From Vibrio intestinalis (GTDB lineage Bacteria > Pseudomonadota > Gammaproteobacteria > Enterobacterales > Vibrionaceae): DNA of 64,000 bases. Positions within the stretch are counted from its first letter, which is position 1; the number at the start of each line of letters is the position of its first letter. This document shows, piece by piece, positions 9,283 through 20,846 of this stretch. The translations under genes and the position numbers were made by a program. The stretch covers positions 124,001 to 188,000 of the forward strand of contig NZ_JANAVY020000003.1 of assembly GCF_025195085.2 (NCBI RefSeq), in the 5' to 3' direction. The notes beneath the pieces were generated by a model. It saw only the letters and a program-made list of their open reading frames with translations, had not been told where the DNA came from and searched no databases.

Positions 9283-9813
9283 TTACTTATTCTCTTGATC
9301 GCTTAAGTGCAGTTCAATCATATCGTTCTGTTTGAGCAATCGCGCCTGCCAAGTTTCATTACGCCAAACTTGCTCAACGTTGTCTTCTCGAAGCGTACGA
9401 TTAAGAAACAGCACTAAGGCTTTATCAACTTCAGCGAGCTGAGCGTCGTTTTCAGCACCTGCGATTTGCTGCTCGACATCAAACACATTATCGCCTTGTG
9501 CAACGCGCAATAGTTGAAAACCATCGCGGCGCAAATTGAGTTGAACTTGGGAATAATCATGAGAAGAAAATGGCGCAAGAAGCTGTAACTGAGTGGGCTT
9601 TAGTTCCGGTTGAATTTGAGCAAAGAAGCTGACACGGTAGTAGCGCCAATCATCATTACACCAAACCTTTGGCGCTTCTTCACAAACATAGAACTCTGCT
9701 TGATGGCTCGATTCTAATACCGTTTTAGGCGTCAAAACGGCCAATGAATTTGCCGCAAAAGCCGAGTGAGAAACAAGGCTTAACCACATTAACGACAACA
9801 ATCGTGTTCGCAT
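9283..9813 (-). CDS. Putative exported protein, function unknown
   Basis: A 176-residue protein with a clear signal peptide (MRTRLLSLMWLSLVSHSAFA, cleavage before A-N) and a mature domain with two closely spaced cysteines (YVCEEAPKVWCNDDW) that could form a disulfide in the periplasm. I chose ATG 9813 because GAAGGTGAT precedes it; the TTG at 9834 lies in the terminator hairpin of secF. It is 79 bp downstream of secF, separated by that hairpin. I do not recognise the family. Confidence 0.7.
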   Translation of the reverse strand: MRTRLLSLMWLSLVSHSAFAANSLAVLTPKTVLESSHQAEFYVCEEAPKVWCNDDWRYYRVSFFAQIQPELKPTQLQLLAPFSSHDYSQVQLNLRRDGFQLLRVAQGDNVFDVEQQIAGAENDAQLAEVDKALVLFLNRTLREDNVEQVWRNETWQARLLKQNDMIELHLSDQENK

Positions 9814-9832
9814 ATCACCTTCCAGATAGAAC

Positions 9833-9856
9833 AAAGCCGCTGACGAGCAGCGGCTT
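9833..9856 (-). terminator. Hairpin terminator after secF
   Basis: A 9-bp GC-rich stem (AAGCCGCTG, 9834-9842, with CAGCGGCTT, 9848-9856) lies between secF and the exported-protein gene. The minus-strand T-run is short (TTTGTTCT), so termination may be partial. Confidence 0.65.
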
Positions 9857-9892
9857 AATACGAGTTTCTAGCCATTGCCTTTAAACAAGGCC

Positions 9893-10840
9893 TTATGGCA
9901 TTTCGTCGAACTCTGCACCTTCTTTTTCTACTTGCGGTGGCATCAAGTGTTCTTTAGTAATACCTAGACGCCAAGCTAGAGCCGAAGCTACGTAGATAGA
10001 CGAGTAAGTACCAACCGTGATACCAAGTAGAAGTGCCGTTGCGAAGCCGTGAATCATTGCACCACCTTGAGTGAACAATGCAATAACCACGAATAACGTT
10101 GTACCAGAGGTAATCAATGTACGGCTCAATGTTTGAGTTACCGCGCTGTTGATCACTTCAGCTGGTTCACCTTTACGCATACGACGGAAGTTTTCACGAA
10201 TCCGGTCAAATACAACGATGGTATCGTTGAGCGAGTAACCGACTACCGTAAGCAATGCTGCTACGATGGTTAGGTCTACCTCGATCTGCATGATCGAGAA
10301 CACGCCCAAGGTAATGATGATATCGTGCGCCAGTGCCATAACCGCACCCGCAGCCAAACGCCATTCAAATCGAACCGATACGTAAATCAGGATACAAATA
10401 AGAGAAACAAGGATCGCGAGACCACCCGCTTCTGTTAGCTCATCACCCACGTTCGGACCAACAAACTCAATACGGCGCATCTCTACCGATTCACCCGTAC
10501 CTTGTTTAATTGCGTTAATGATTTGGTTACCTAGTGTCTCACCTGACATGTCATCACGCGGACGTAGACGAACCATTACCTCACGTGCACTACCGAAGTT
10601 TTGTACCGTTGCATCACCGAAACCTTCCGCTTGCAGTGCTGTACGAATTTCTTCAAGGTTTGCAGGTTGCTCAAAGCCAACTTCGATTAGCGTACCGCCA
10701 GTAAAATCTAGACCCCAGTTCAACCATTTGGTTGAAAGAGTAAAGATAGACGCGCCAATCATTAGCAAAGAGAACACAAAGGCGAATTTAGACCAACGTA
10801 AAAAGTCGATCGTACTTTCTGCTTTTAGAATCTGAAACAT
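9893..10840 (-). CDS. secF: Protein translocase subunit SecF
   Basis: Inner-membrane subunit of the SecDF complex, which uses the proton gradient to help pull exported proteins through SecYEG. It has 315 residues with six membrane segments; the first lies near residues 18-38 and precedes a periplasmic domain. Family motifs visible are LGLDFTGG-type NWGLDFTGGTLIE, the transmembrane Asp/Arg region GYSLNDTIVVFDRIRENFR, and the C-terminal TTLFVVIALF. It follows secD by 14 bp in the queA-tgt-yajC-secD-secF gene string. Confidence 0.97.
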   Translation of the reverse strand: MFQILKAESTIDFLRWSKFAFVFSLLMIGASIFTLSTKWLNWGLDFTGGTLIEVGFEQPANLEEIRTALQAEGFGDATVQNFGSAREVMVRLRPRDDMSGETLGNQIINAIKQGTGESVEMRRIEFVGPNVGDELTEAGGLAILVSLICILIYVSVRFEWRLAAGAVMALAHDIIITLGVFSIMQIEVDLTIVAALLTVVGYSLNDTIVVFDRIRENFRRMRKGEPAEVINSAVTQTLSRTLITSGTTLFVVIALFTQGGAMIHGFATALLLGITVGTYSSIYVASALAWRLGITKEHLMPPQVEKEGAEFDEMP

Positions 10841-10854
10841 ATTAATTCCTAGCC

Positions 10855-12711
10855 TTAGATCGACAGTTTATCTACGCGCTTACCGCCGTACAGTAGGTTA
10901 ACCACACAACGGGTACCCACGATAGCTGTAAACATAGAGGTCAAAATACCGATAGATAGTGTTACCGCGAAACCTTTAATTGCACCCGTACCTACCGCAA
11001 ACAGAATGATTGCAGTGATAAGCGTGGTAATGTTCGCATCGGCGATGGTACTGAACGCATTAGCGTAGCCTTGGTGAATCGCTTGTTGAGGGGAACGCCC
11101 TTCGCGTAGCTCTTCACGGATACGCTCAAAGATCAGTACGTTGGCATCGACGGCCATACCTACGGTTAATACGATACCGGCAATACCAGGGAGCGTCATT
11201 GTTGCGCCTGGAATCATCGACATCACACCAATAATAAGAATAAGGTTCGCCATGAGCGCCATGTTGGCGATGATGCCGAATTTACGGTAGTAAACTAGCG
11301 TAAATAGCATTACCGCAACCATGCCCCAGATACATGCTTGGATACCCATATCGATGTTTTGCTGACCCATTGATGGACCAATGGTACGTTCTTCAACGAT
11401 AGAGATAGGTGCGATAAGAGCACCAGCACGTAGTAGTAGAGCTAGGTTGTGCGCTTCAGCAGCAGAGTCGATACCTGTAATGCGGAAGTTACGGCCAAGC
11501 GCTGATTGAATCGTTGCTTGGTTGATCACTTCTTCATGCTTATCAAGAATCACTTTGCCTTCTGGCGTGCGACGACCACTGTCTTTGTACTCTGCAAACA
11601 CCGTCGCCATTAGCTTACCGATGTTTTTCTTAGAGAACGCAGACATCTTGTTACCACCTTCACTGTCTAGTGAGATGTTAACTTGCGGACGACCATATTC
11701 ATCAACGCTTGAACTTGCATCCGTGATGCTTTGACCACCAAGAATAACGCGCTTCTTAAGCACAACTGGGCGACCATCACGGTCTAGCTTGATTTCGCTA
11801 CCCGCTGGCGCACGGCCACGAGCCGCTGCTGCTAGGTCAGCTTTTGAGTCAACTTCACGGAACTCTAGCGTTGCTGTAGCACCTAGAATTTCTTTCGCGC
11901 GAGCAGTGTCTTGAACACCTGGTAGCTCAACTACGATACGAGCAGCACCTTGGCGCTGAACCAACGGCTCAGCAACACCCAGTTCGTTAACACGGTTACG
12001 AAGGATGGTGATGTTTTGCTCTACAGCGTAGTTACGAATTTCAGTAAGACGTTGCTCAGAGAATGTCGCAACTAATGCGAAACGACCATTCGCCGTAGAT
12101 TCAGTGAAGACCATATCTGGGTGATTTTTCTCTAGCAGACGCTTGGAATCAACCAGTTGTTGTTCATTACGTAGAACAATCTCAACGGCTTCTTTACCTG
12201 ATGGACGAATCGAACGGTAGCGAATTTTCTCTTCACGAAGTTCAGTTCTAAAACCTTCTTCTTGTTGACCAACCAGTTTGTCCATCGCGGCATCCATATC
12301 CACTTCCATCAAGAAGTGAACACCACCACGTAGGTCAAGACCCAGCTTCATTGGCGACGCGCCAATAGCTTCTAGCCAATCAGGCGTTGATGCAGCAAGG
12401 TTAAGCGCAACAATTTTGTCTTTACCTAGTGCTTCACTGACTACGTCACGCGCACTCAGCTGAGTGTCGGTGTCGTTGAAACGAACAAGAATAGAACCAT
12501 TTTCGAGAGCAATGGTTTTGTAGGAGAGGCTCTGCTTATCGAGAGCTTGAGTGACAGAATCCAGCGTAGCCATATCTACAGAGGCGCCACGCGCCCCTGT
12601 AACTTGAATTGCCGGATCTTCACCGTATAAGTTGGGAAGTGCGTATAAAGCAGCAATGGCGATGGCAAACATCACCATTAGGTACTTCCACAAAGGATAA
12701 CGGTTTAGCAC
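10855..12711 (-). CDS. secD: Protein translocase subunit SecD
   Basis: Partner of SecF. At 618 residues it is full length. The first membrane segment is near residues 8-26; then come a large periplasmic P1 head region with [15 protein letters not shown], an inserted base domain, and five further membrane helices from about residue 455, with the conserved [23 protein letters not shown] cut here to [14 protein letters not shown]. The aspartate in that helix is needed for proton-driven function in the family. It lies 21 bp after yajC and 14 bp before secF. Confidence 0.97.
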   Translation of the reverse strand: MLNRYPLWKYLMVMFAIAIAALYALPNLYGEDPAIQVTGARGASVDMATLDSVTQALDKQSLSYKTIALENGSILVRFNDTDTQLSARDVVSEALGKDKIVALNLAASTPDWLEAIGASPMKLGLDLRGGVHFLMEVDMDAAMDKLVGQQEEGFRTELREEKIRYRSIRPSGKEAVEIVLRNEQQLVDSKRLLEKNHPDMVFTESTANGRFALVATFSEQRLTEIRNYAVEQNITILRNRVNELGVAEPLVQRQGAARIVVELPGVQDTARAKEILGATATLEFREVDSKADLAAAARGRAPAGSEIKLDRDGRPVVLKKRVILGGQSITDASSSVDEYGRPQVNISLDSEGGNKMSAFSKKNIGKLMATVFAEYKDSGRRTPEGKVILDKHEEVINQATIQSALGRNFRITGIDSAAEAHNLALLLRAGALIAPISIVEERTIGPSMGQQNIDMGIQACIWGMVAVMLFTLVYYRKFGIIANMALMANLILIIGVMSMIPGATMTLPGIAGIVLTVGMAVDANVLIFERIREELREGRSPQQAIHQGYANAFSTIADANITTLITAIILFAVGTGAIKGFAVTLSIGILTSMFTAIVGTRCVVNLLYGGKRVDKLSI

Positions 12712-12732
12712 AGCGAGGATCCTTTAGCTGTT

Positions 12733-13062
12733 TTATAGAGACTTAAGCGTACCTTTTGGTAGCACTGCAGTTACGAAGTCTTTCTTGATAACCACTTCGT
12801 TGTTTGCGTTTAGCTCGATAGTGATGTAATCGTTGTCTTCAGAGATCTTAGTGATTTTACCTACTAGACCACCGCCAGTAAGAACTTCATCACCTTTACC
12901 CATAGAAGCCATTAGGCTCTTGTGTTCTTTAACACGCTTAGACTGTGGACGGTAAATCATGAAGTAGAAAATCACTGCGAACATCGCAAGCATGATAATC
13001 ATTTGGAAACCGCCACCTGCTGGTGCACCTTCAGCTGCTGCGTGAGCTTGAGAAATAAACAT
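12733..13062 (-). CDS. yajC: Sec translocon accessory protein YajC
   Basis: Small single-pass inner-membrane protein that associates with SecDF. It has 109 residues, a glycine-rich N terminus, a membrane helix at about residues 20-40 (MIIMLAMFAVIFYFMIYRPQ) followed by the YajC signature RPQSKRVKEHKSLM, and a small beta-domain (GDEVLTGGGLVGKI). It is separated from tgt by 176 bp that contain a terminator-like hairpin, so yajC-secD-secF may also have its own promoter. Confidence 0.96.
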   Translation of the reverse strand: MFISQAHAAAEGAPAGGGFQMIIMLAMFAVIFYFMIYRPQSKRVKEHKSLMASMGKGDEVLTGGGLVGKITKISEDNDYITIELNANNEVVIKKDFVTAVLPKGTLKSL

Positions 13063-13189
13063 TAAAACATCCTCTATTATTTTTTTGATTATCCAACAAA
13101 TTGGGCTTTAGCCTTTTATTTTCAAGGGTTGGCGCTCCTAATAGAGATCGCACTCTCAAAAATATCTGACTTTCGCTTAATTTATTAGC

Positions 13190-13221
13190 AAAAGCCTCTG
13201 ACACGGCGGTCAAAGGCTTTT
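13190..13221 (-). terminator. Hairpin between tgt and yajC
   Basis: AAAAGCCT..TGAC and GTCA..AGGCTTTT form a 12-bp stem with one internal mismatch and run into TTTTGC on the minus strand. It would attenuate read-through from tgt into yajC-secDF. Confidence 0.65.
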
Positions 13222-13238
13222 AAATTACTGGTTAACTA

Positions 13239-14453
<1,215 letters not shown>

Positions 14454-14595
14454 TCACTACCCTCATTGATTAGTGCAGCAATCAAAGATTGCAGCGCCAA
14501 ACATGGCAGGTATAGGAGCGGTCGCCTTCCTTGCGAGATGAGCCTTTTAAACTCTTCCTAGCCTACTGCTAGCACTCGTAAACTATCTATTTCAA

Positions 14596-15648
14596 TTATG
14601 CGGTTTTCTTTTTGATGAACATCGAATCACCATACGAGAAGAAACGGTAATTGTTTTCTACTGCGTGTTTATACGCGTTCATCGTATTGTCGTAGCCAGC
14701 AAATGCGCTAACTAACATAATGAGTGTTGATTCTGGCAAGTGGAAGTTAGTAATTAAGCAATCCACTAATTGGTATTGGTAGCCAGGGAAGATAAAGATT
14801 TCAGTATCACCAAAAAATGGCGCTAGCTCTGTCCCTTTCTTCAGTGCATCTTGTGCTGCGCTCTCTAGAGAACGAACAGAAGTTGTACCTACTGCTACAA
14901 TTTTACCGCCACGCGCTTTAGTGGCATTGATTGCATCAACCACTTCTTGCGGTACTTCAACATATTCAGCATGCATGTGGTGGTCATTAATATTGTCCAC
15001 TTTCACTGGCTGGAATGTACCCGCACCCACGTGCAAAGTAACATACGCCAGTTCCGCGCCTTTTGCTTTGATCTTATCAATCAAAACATCATCAAAGTGC
15101 AAACCTGCGGTTGGCGCAGCAACGGCACCCGGCTTTTGGTTGTAAACCGTTTGGTAGCGCTCTTTATCGGCATCTTCATCAGGACGATCAATATAAGGCG
15201 GCAACGGCATGTGGCCAATCTGCTCAAGAATTTCTAGCACGGTTTTATCTGAGTTAAATTTCAGTTCAAACAGCGCATCGTGACGTGCCACCATTTCAGC
15301 CGCGTATTCATCATTGTCACCAACAATAATGGTCGTACCCGGTTTTGGTGACTTTGAGCAGCGAACGTGCGCCAAAATGCTGCTTTCGTCGAGCATTCTC
15401 TCTACAAGTACTTCTAACTTGCCACCTGATTCCTTGCGACCAAACATACGAGCAGGGATCACGCGAGTGTTGTTAAACACCACCAAATCACCAGCTTCAA
15501 TGTTATCCAACACATCGGTAAATGTTCCATCCACCAGCGAACCTGTATTGCCATCAAGTTGCAATAAACGGCTAGCGGTGCGTTCTGGTTGCGGGTAACG
15601 AGCAATCAGCTCATCAGGCAGATCAAAGTGAAAATCAGATACTTGCAT
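14596..15648 (-). CDS. queA: S-adenosylmethionine:tRNA ribosyltransferase-isomerase QueA
   Basis: Transfers the ribosyl group of S-adenosylmethionine to preQ1 in tRNA, giving epoxyqueuosine, after Tgt has acted. It has 350 residues, the usual length. It begins [20 protein letters not shown], with family motifs [23 protein letters not shown] and THVGAGTF-like [11 protein letters not shown], and the C-terminal [17 protein letters not shown]. The 208-bp queA-tgt gap holds no gene or clear terminator, so the two may share a transcript. Confidence 0.97.
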   Translation of the reverse strand: MQVSDFHFDLPDELIARYPQPERTASRLLQLDGNTGSLVDGTFTDVLDNIEAGDLVVFNNTRVIPARMFGRKESGGKLEVLVERMLDESSILAHVRCSKSPKPGTTIIVGDNDEYAAEMVARHDALFELKFNSDKTVLEILEQIGHMPLPPYIDRPDEDADKERYQTVYNQKPGAVAAPTAGLHFDDVLIDKIKAKGAELAYVTLHVGAGTFQPVKVDNINDHHMHAEYVEVPQEVVDAINATKARGGKIVAVGTTSVRSLESAAQDALKKGTELAPFFGDTEIFIFPGYQYQLVDCLITNFHLPESTLIMLVSAFAGYDNTMNAYKHAVENNYRFFSYGDSMFIKKKTA

Positions 15649-15923
15649 GTTGTTCGTCTTAATCGGGTTAATCAGGGAGAAAAAGCTACGGTTTTTCGCA
15701 GCCGACTAGTATATGCGCGGGCGAGTTAAAGGCAAGGAAAGAAACTGTAATCAAACTTTGCTCATTATCTGGAATTATATATTTACACCTAAAGCAAAAT
15801 TTAATTTTATAAATTTGATAGAGATCTCATTTATTTTGTAAGAAAATATTTCAACACAACAAAAATAACGATAACAGCGGCATTCATCATTCTTGTAGTC
15901 AACGATTTATTTAGGTGGAAAAG

Positions 15924-17864
15924 ATGACACTAAAACAGCAACTCACTTATGGGTTCGGGAGCATTATTTTATTACTTCTTATCACTTCAGCGATTTCTGT
16001 ATTTCGCTTTAGCGATACAAATCAAGGGTTTAACACCTACAGAAACCTTGCTCTTGCTAGTGTTAACAGTGGCCGTATTCAGGCCAACTTGCTTGAGTCC
16101 CGCCTAGCCGTCAACAAGTACATCAAAACCCAAGACCCGCAGAGCCTAGTGGAATTTGATCAACGTATCAAATCGACGCTGAATCTGATCGACGAAACAA
16201 CCCATTTAGCGCTGAAAGATGCTCACGTGAGTGAGTTCAATGCTATCGAAAAGCAAATGACCCAATACCAAGCGGAGTTCAACCGCGTGGTATCACTAAT
16301 TAAGCAGCGTAACGCTTTGGTTCACGACCAACTTGACCCTAGTGGCGCTAAGATGCAGCAGGTTCTCTCGCAACTGATGTTAGCCTCGCATAACTCAGGT
16401 GATTCAGAAGTTGGCCTATATGCTGGTGAGCTGCAAGAGAGCGTACTGATGGCTCGCCTCTACGCTGTGAAGTTTTTGATCAACAATGACCCACAAGATG
16501 CACAGCTTGCTAAACAAGAGTTCAAAGTGATCGCAAACCGCGCCCAAGCGTTGGAAAACACCGTTCACACCAATACTCAAAGCCAGCAGTTCAACCTGTT
16601 TGAAATCTCATTCCAAAGCTACACCCAAGCATTTGATGGCATTGTCGATACCATCAACCAGCGCAATCAGATCATTGCTAACAAACTCGATGTATTGGGC
16701 GACCAATCTGCCGATACGATTGAGAGCATCAAGCTCGCAACTAAGCAAGAGCAAGATACTGTTGGCCCCAACATGGTTAACTCACTTAACAGTGCAGAAA
16801 CCATCATTACCCTACTCTCTATCATCGCAACCATTATCGCGCTGAGTGTCGCTTACTTCATCTACCGCAACATCAACCGTGTTGTAGGCGGTGAACCGAC
16901 AGACATTCAAAACTTGGTTCAGCAAGTGTCTAAGGGTGACCTTTCAAGTGAGATAGAGACCACAGGCAACGAGACGGGTATCTACGCGAACATCCTTGAG
17001 ATGCGCTCTGAACTGCGCCGTATTATCCATGGTTTCCATAACATCTCAGACAGTGTCTCTTCAGCATCGGTAGAGCTTGCTGCGGTAATGACGCAAACCG
17101 AAGCCAATGCTCAACAAGAGCTAAGCCAAGTGGAACAAATTGCGACTGCGATTAACGAGCTTTCAAGCACCGCTTCTGAAGTAAGCCAAAACGCATCAAC
17201 GGCTGAACACGCAGCCTCTGGCGCGACAGATAACGTTGAAACAGGTCAAGCCGCACTTCGCGCTTCTGACGATGTATCACGTAAAGTTGAACACTCGATT
17301 GAAGAGACCACTCGTATCGTTAACCAATTGCAAGAATACTCAATTGAGATTGGTACTGTAGTAGAGGTCATCAACACGATTTCAGAGCAAACTAACCTAC
17401 TTGCTTTGAACGCGGCAATCGAAGCTGCCCGCGCAGGTGAACAAGGTCGTGGTTTTGCAGTCGTGGCCGATGAAGTACGCTCACTAGCAGCTAAGACGCA
17501 ACAATCAACTGTCGATATTCAAGAGATCATTTCGCGTCTGCAAACTCAAGCAGAAGAAGCGAACAAGTACATGTCCACCAACATGACGTTGGTTGAAGAT
17601 TCCCGTGAAATCAGCCAACAGCTTGGTGAATCTTTTGTATCAATTGCAGCGTCAGTAACGCAAATCTCAGATATGAATACTCACGTTGCGACCGCGTCAG
17701 AAGAGCAATCAAGCGTAACTCAAGATATCTCTGAAAACGTATCGCTGACCTTCGACATCGTGAACCAAAACGTAACCGGCGTTGAAGAGAGCCAAAAAGC
17801 AAGTGAAGAGCTTTCAAGCCTTGCCGCAGAGCAAAAACACCTACTTGGTTTCTTTAAACTGTAA
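15924..17864 (+). CDS. Methyl-accepting chemotaxis protein with HBM-type sensor (copy 1)
   Basis: Membrane chemoreceptor of 646 residues. The first membrane helix is at about 8-28, followed by a long helical periplasmic sensor (about 30-290) resembling the helical bimodular (HBM) domain. The second membrane helix is at about 292-315, then a HAMP-like linker, and a cytoplasmic signalling hairpin with the invariant tip [20 protein letters not shown], which binds CheA/CheW. The C terminus (LLGFFKL) lacks a CheR-binding NWETF-type pentapeptide. I start at ATG 15924 with AGGTGGAA in front. It is a close paralogue of the receptor at 18768, and the ligand is unknown. Confidence 0.95.
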   Translation: MTLKQQLTYGFGSIILLLLITSAISVFRFSDTNQGFNTYRNLALASVNSGRIQANLLESRLAVNKYIKTQDPQSLVEFDQRIKSTLNLIDETTHLALKDAHVSEFNAIEKQMTQYQAEFNRVVSLIKQRNALVHDQLDPSGAKMQQVLSQLMLASHNSGDSEVGLYAGELQESVLMARLYAVKFLINNDPQDAQLAKQEFKVIANRAQALENTVHTNTQSQQFNLFEISFQSYTQAFDGIVDTINQRNQIIANKLDVLGDQSADTIESIKLATKQEQDTVGPNMVNSLNSAETIITLLSIIATIIALSVAYFIYRNINRVVGGEPTDIQNLVQQVSKGDLSSEIETTGNETGIYANILEMRSELRRIIHGFHNISDSVSSASVELAAVMTQTEANAQQELSQVEQIATAINELSSTASEVSQNASTAEHAASGATDNVETGQAALRASDDVSRKVEHSIEETTRIVNQLQEYSIEIGTVVEVINTISEQTNLLALNAAIEAARAGEQGRGFAVVADEVRSLAAKTQQSTVDIQEIISRLQTQAEEANKYMSTNMTLVEDSREISQQLGESFVSIAASVTQISDMNTHVATASEEQSSVTQDISENVSLTFDIVNQNVTGVEESQKASEELSSLAAEQKHLLGFFKL

Positions 17865-17884
17865 GCCAATACCCTCTTCTACTC

Positions 17885-17911
17885 ACACCCGCTTCGGCGG
17901 GTGTTTTTGTT
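17885..17911 (+). terminator. Intrinsic terminator after chemoreceptor 1
   Basis: An 8-bp stem (ACACCCGC / GCGGGTGT) with a stable TTCG tetraloop is followed by TTTTGTTT. Confidence 0.9.
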
Positions 17912-18111
17912 TATAACGATAAGCCAAGCAGTGCCTAACCTGGCAAACATTTCGCTTGCCAATGTCAGGAATTGTTTACTGTCTAAATTGGTAAAATTTT
18001 GCCTAGAAAGCGGGGGCGTATCCCAAAAAGTAGTGCCATTTATTCCTATAGTAATTAGTAAGGAGTTCGTTTTGATCGACGAGCAATAATTACAATGAAA
18101 TGGAGGTTACC

Positions 18112-18552
18112 ATGATAAAGATTGAAGACATGATGACCCGTAACCCACACACACTGTTACGCTCTCATCTACTTGAAGATGCCAAGCACACTATGGAAGC
18201 GCTCGATATTCGTCACGTGCCCATTATCGACGCCGACCGCAAGTTGCTCGGTATCGTTTCCCAGCGAGATGTATTGGCAGCGCAAGAATCCAGCTTGCAA
18301 GCCATTCCTGAGAATCAATCTTTCACCTTAAGTACCCCGCTGCATCAAGTAATGCATACTAGCGTTATGTCGGTTGAACCAAGAGCCGGACTTAAAGAAG
18401 CCGCTATCTACATGCAAAAGCACAAAGTGGGCTGTTTACCGGTGGTGGATAAAGGTCAGTTGGTCGGCATCATTACCGACAGTGACTTTGTTTCGATAGC
18501 CATCAACTTGCTAGAGTTGCAAGAAGAAGTTGAGCCAGAAGAAGTCGAATAA
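18112..18552 (+). CDS. CBS-domain protein
   Basis: A 146-residue protein made of two CBS motifs (about residues 8-58 and 78-130). Such pairs bind adenine nucleotides and act as sensory modules. The first repeat shows ALDIRHVPIIDADRKLLGIVSQRDVL, here read as RHVPIIDADRKLLGIVSQRD; the second shows KVGCLPVVDKGQLVGIITDSD. The tail is strongly acidic (EEVEPEEVE). ATG 18112 is chosen because GGAGGT lies 5 bases before it. It stands alone between two paralogous chemoreceptors; a functional link is not shown by the sequence. Confidence 0.88.
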   Translation: MIKIEDMMTRNPHTLLRSHLLEDAKHTMEALDIRHVPIIDADRKLLGIVSQRDVLAAQESSLQAIPENQSFTLSTPLHQVMHTSVMSVEPRAGLKEAAIYMQKHKVGCLPVVDKGQLVGIITDSDFVSIAINLLELQEEVEPEEVE

Positions 18553-18578
18553 GCATATTTGGGCTAAAAATCTCATTC

Positions 18579-18603
18579 CTGTTGAGGGTTGCGCCCTCAA
18601 CAG
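18579..18603 (+). repeat. Perfect 10-bp hairpin after CBS gene
   Basis: CTGTTGAGGG and CCCTCAACAG flank a 5-nt loop (TTGCG) 26 bases after the stop codon. No T-run follows, so it may be a Rho-independent terminator of poor quality or an mRNA 3'-end stabiliser. Confidence 0.6.
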
Positions 18604-18767
18604 AGGTCACTTTATATCCAACCACACACACTAGTCACACCTTACAAAAATAACCCCAATTAATTATTTAGTATTATATCGATAAGATTTTATACTAACC
18701 CTTACTATTAGAATAAAGTTGCACAGACGTCAGTTCCTACAAAAGTCAGACTCACATAGGAACTTGT

Positions 18768-20711
18768 ATGAGTTTAAAAAAATTATTAACCATGGGTTTT
18801 GGCGTTGTTCTCGCCTTAATTTTGGTTATTGCAGTGGTGGCCTCTTACCGTTTCTATCAATCGAGTAATGGGTTTAATACCTACCGTGGTTTAGCCTTAA
18901 CCAGTGTCTCAACAGGACGAGTTCAAGCAAACATTCTGGAAGCTCGACTTTCCGCTCTTAAATACATCAAGGATCACGACTCATCAAACATTACTGAGTT
19001 AAATCAACGCATCGATACAGCAGTCTCTCTCGTTGAAGAGGTGATCAACTCTCATGTTGATGATGCGCACCGTAGTGACTTTGAAAGTATCCAATCTCAA
19101 CTTGTTCAATATCGACAAGGTTTTGACAAAGTAGTGGTATTAGTTGATCAGCGTAATGAGCTTGTTACGCGGCAACTTGACCCTGCGGGATTAGAGATGC
19201 GCAAAGCGGTCAGCAGCATCATGAACCAAGCAGCGCAAGAAAATGATATGCCAGTCGCGGTTGCCGCCGGCGATTTGCAGCAACACTTGCTTCTGTCTCG
19301 CCTATACGCATCCAAATTTTTAACCACCAATGCCAATCAAGATGCTCAGCGTGCATTGCAAGAGTTCGAAAAGGTGACTCAGTTAGCGACAACCGTCGAT
19401 GACTTGCTATTTTCGTCCGCCCAAGTAAAACACTTTGATGCCTTCACAAAAGCTTTTACGACCTATCAAGCAACCTTTACTCAGGTGGTTGAGACGATTA
19501 ATGCGCGCAATGACATCATTACCAACACACTTGATGTTGTCGGTGCATCCGCAGCACAAACCATCGAAGAATTAAAACTTTCAACCAAAGACCGCCAAGA
19601 CCAAGTGGGTCCCGAGATGGTAGATCGTTTCTCGAATGCACAAACTACCTTAACCATCATCTCGATTTTTGCGGTGATTTTAGGCCTTGGTATTGCGTCT
19701 AGCATCTACAAGAATGTATTAAAAGTGGTGGGTGGCGAGCCGAGTGACATTCAACAAATTGTCGCAGAAGTTGCCTCAGGGGATCTTTCAAAACAGATTC
19801 CTGTCACAGGTAAAGAAACTGGCATTTACGCCAATATTTTGCAGATGCGCCAAGAGCTACAGCGTATTATCGATGGCTTCCATCAAATATCAGACAGCGT
19901 GTCTTCAGCGTCGGTAGAGCTGACCGCCGTCATGAGTGAAACCGAAAACAACGCGCAAAAAGAGCTTAGTCAAGTTGAGCAAATTGCAACAGCGATCAAT
20001 GAGCTGTCTAGTACCGCGAGTGAAGTGAGTATGAATGCCTCCAATGCGGAAAATGCAGCATCTTCGGCAACAACCACGGTTGGGGAAGGCAGTGTATCGC
20101 TTGATTCTTCAGACGAGATTTCACGTAAAGTAGAAAACTCTATCGATGAAACCTCGAAGATCGTTAACCAACTACAAGAGTACTCTGTTGAGATTGGTAG
20201 CGTGGTCGAAGTGATTAACTCCATTTCAGAGCAGACCAACTTACTCGCACTTAACGCCGCGATTGAAGCTGCGCGTGCAGGCGAGCAAGGCCGAGGCTTT
20301 GCGGTGGTTGCCGATGAAGTTCGTTCACTTGCGGCGAAAACGCAAAAATCGACAGTGGATATTCAAGAGATCATTTCTCGTCTGCAAGCTCAGGCGAAAG
20401 ATGCCAATGAATTTATGCAGTCGAACATGTTATTGGCGGAAGATTCTCGTCGTTACAGTGAAGCGCTACGCTCGGCTTTTGCCTCTATCTCTGAGTCGGT
20501 CTCTCTTATCTCGGATATGAATACTCAAGTCGCGACTGCGTCTGAAGAGCAATCTGGGGTGACTCAGGATATTTCGCAAAACGTCTCGATGACCTTTGAT
20601 ATCGTTAACCAAAACGTCGCAGGTATTGAGCAAAGCAAGAAAGCGAGTGAAGAGCTATCATCACTGGCTGCTAAGCAGAAAGATTTGCTGGCGTTCTTTA
20701 AGCTCGCATAA
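18768..20711 (+). CDS. Methyl-accepting chemotaxis protein with HBM-type sensor (copy 2)
   Basis: Chemoreceptor of 647 residues with the same architecture as the receptor at 15924: membrane helix at about 8-28, helical sensor of about 260 residues, second helix near 292-315, linker [14 protein letters not shown], and signalling hairpin with [20 protein letters not shown]. The signalling half is nearly identical to copy 1 and the sensor halves are clearly related ([11 protein letters not shown] against [11 protein letters not shown]), so this is a local duplication with diverging ligand-binding parts. The C terminus is LLAFFKLA, with no CheR-docking pentapeptide. Confidence 0.95.
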   Translation: MSLKKLLTMGFGVVLALILVIAVVASYRFYQSSNGFNTYRGLALTSVSTGRVQANILEARLSALKYIKDHDSSNITELNQRIDTAVSLVEEVINSHVDDAHRSDFESIQSQLVQYRQGFDKVVVLVDQRNELVTRQLDPAGLEMRKAVSSIMNQAAQENDMPVAVAAGDLQQHLLLSRLYASKFLTTNANQDAQRALQEFEKVTQLATTVDDLLFSSAQVKHFDAFTKAFTTYQATFTQVVETINARNDIITNTLDVVGASAAQTIEELKLSTKDRQDQVGPEMVDRFSNAQTTLTIISIFAVILGLGIASSIYKNVLKVVGGEPSDIQQIVAEVASGDLSKQIPVTGKETGIYANILQMRQELQRIIDGFHQISDSVSSASVELTAVMSETENNAQKELSQVEQIATAINELSSTASEVSMNASNAENAASSATTTVGEGSVSLDSSDEISRKVENSIDETSKIVNQLQEYSVEIGSVVEVINSISEQTNLLALNAAIEAARAGEQGRGFAVVADEVRSLAAKTQKSTVDIQEIISRLQAQAKDANEFMQSNMLLAEDSRRYSEALRSAFASISESVSLISDMNTQVATASEEQSGVTQDISQNVSMTFDIVNQNVAGIEQSKKASEELSSLAAKQKDLLAFFKLA

Positions 20712-20724
20712 CAGGATTTAGGAC

Positions 20725-20748
20725 AAAAAAGAGCGGCTTGCGCCGCTC
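20725..20748 (-). terminator. GC-rich hairpin with minus-strand T-run
   Basis: GAGCGGC (20731-20737) and GCCGCTC (20742-20748) form a hairpin with loop TTGC. Six A residues precede it, which gives a T6 tract on the minus strand. It would back up aceA termination; on the plus strand, after receptor 2, there is no T-run. Confidence 0.75.
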
Positions 20749-20785
20749 AAAGAACATCAACGTTATGCCTTAAAATCGTATCCTT

Positions 20786-20821
20786 AATAAAAGTACCAAG
20801 CGCTAAACACTCGCTTGGTAC
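20786..20821 (-). terminator. Intrinsic terminator after aceA
   Basis: GTACCAAGCG (20793-20802) and CGCTTGGTAC (20812-20821) form a 10-bp stem followed on the minus strand by TTTTATT, 26 bp after the aceA stop. Confidence 0.8.
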
Positions 20822-20846
20822 TCATTCCGAACATCAACTCAACCGG

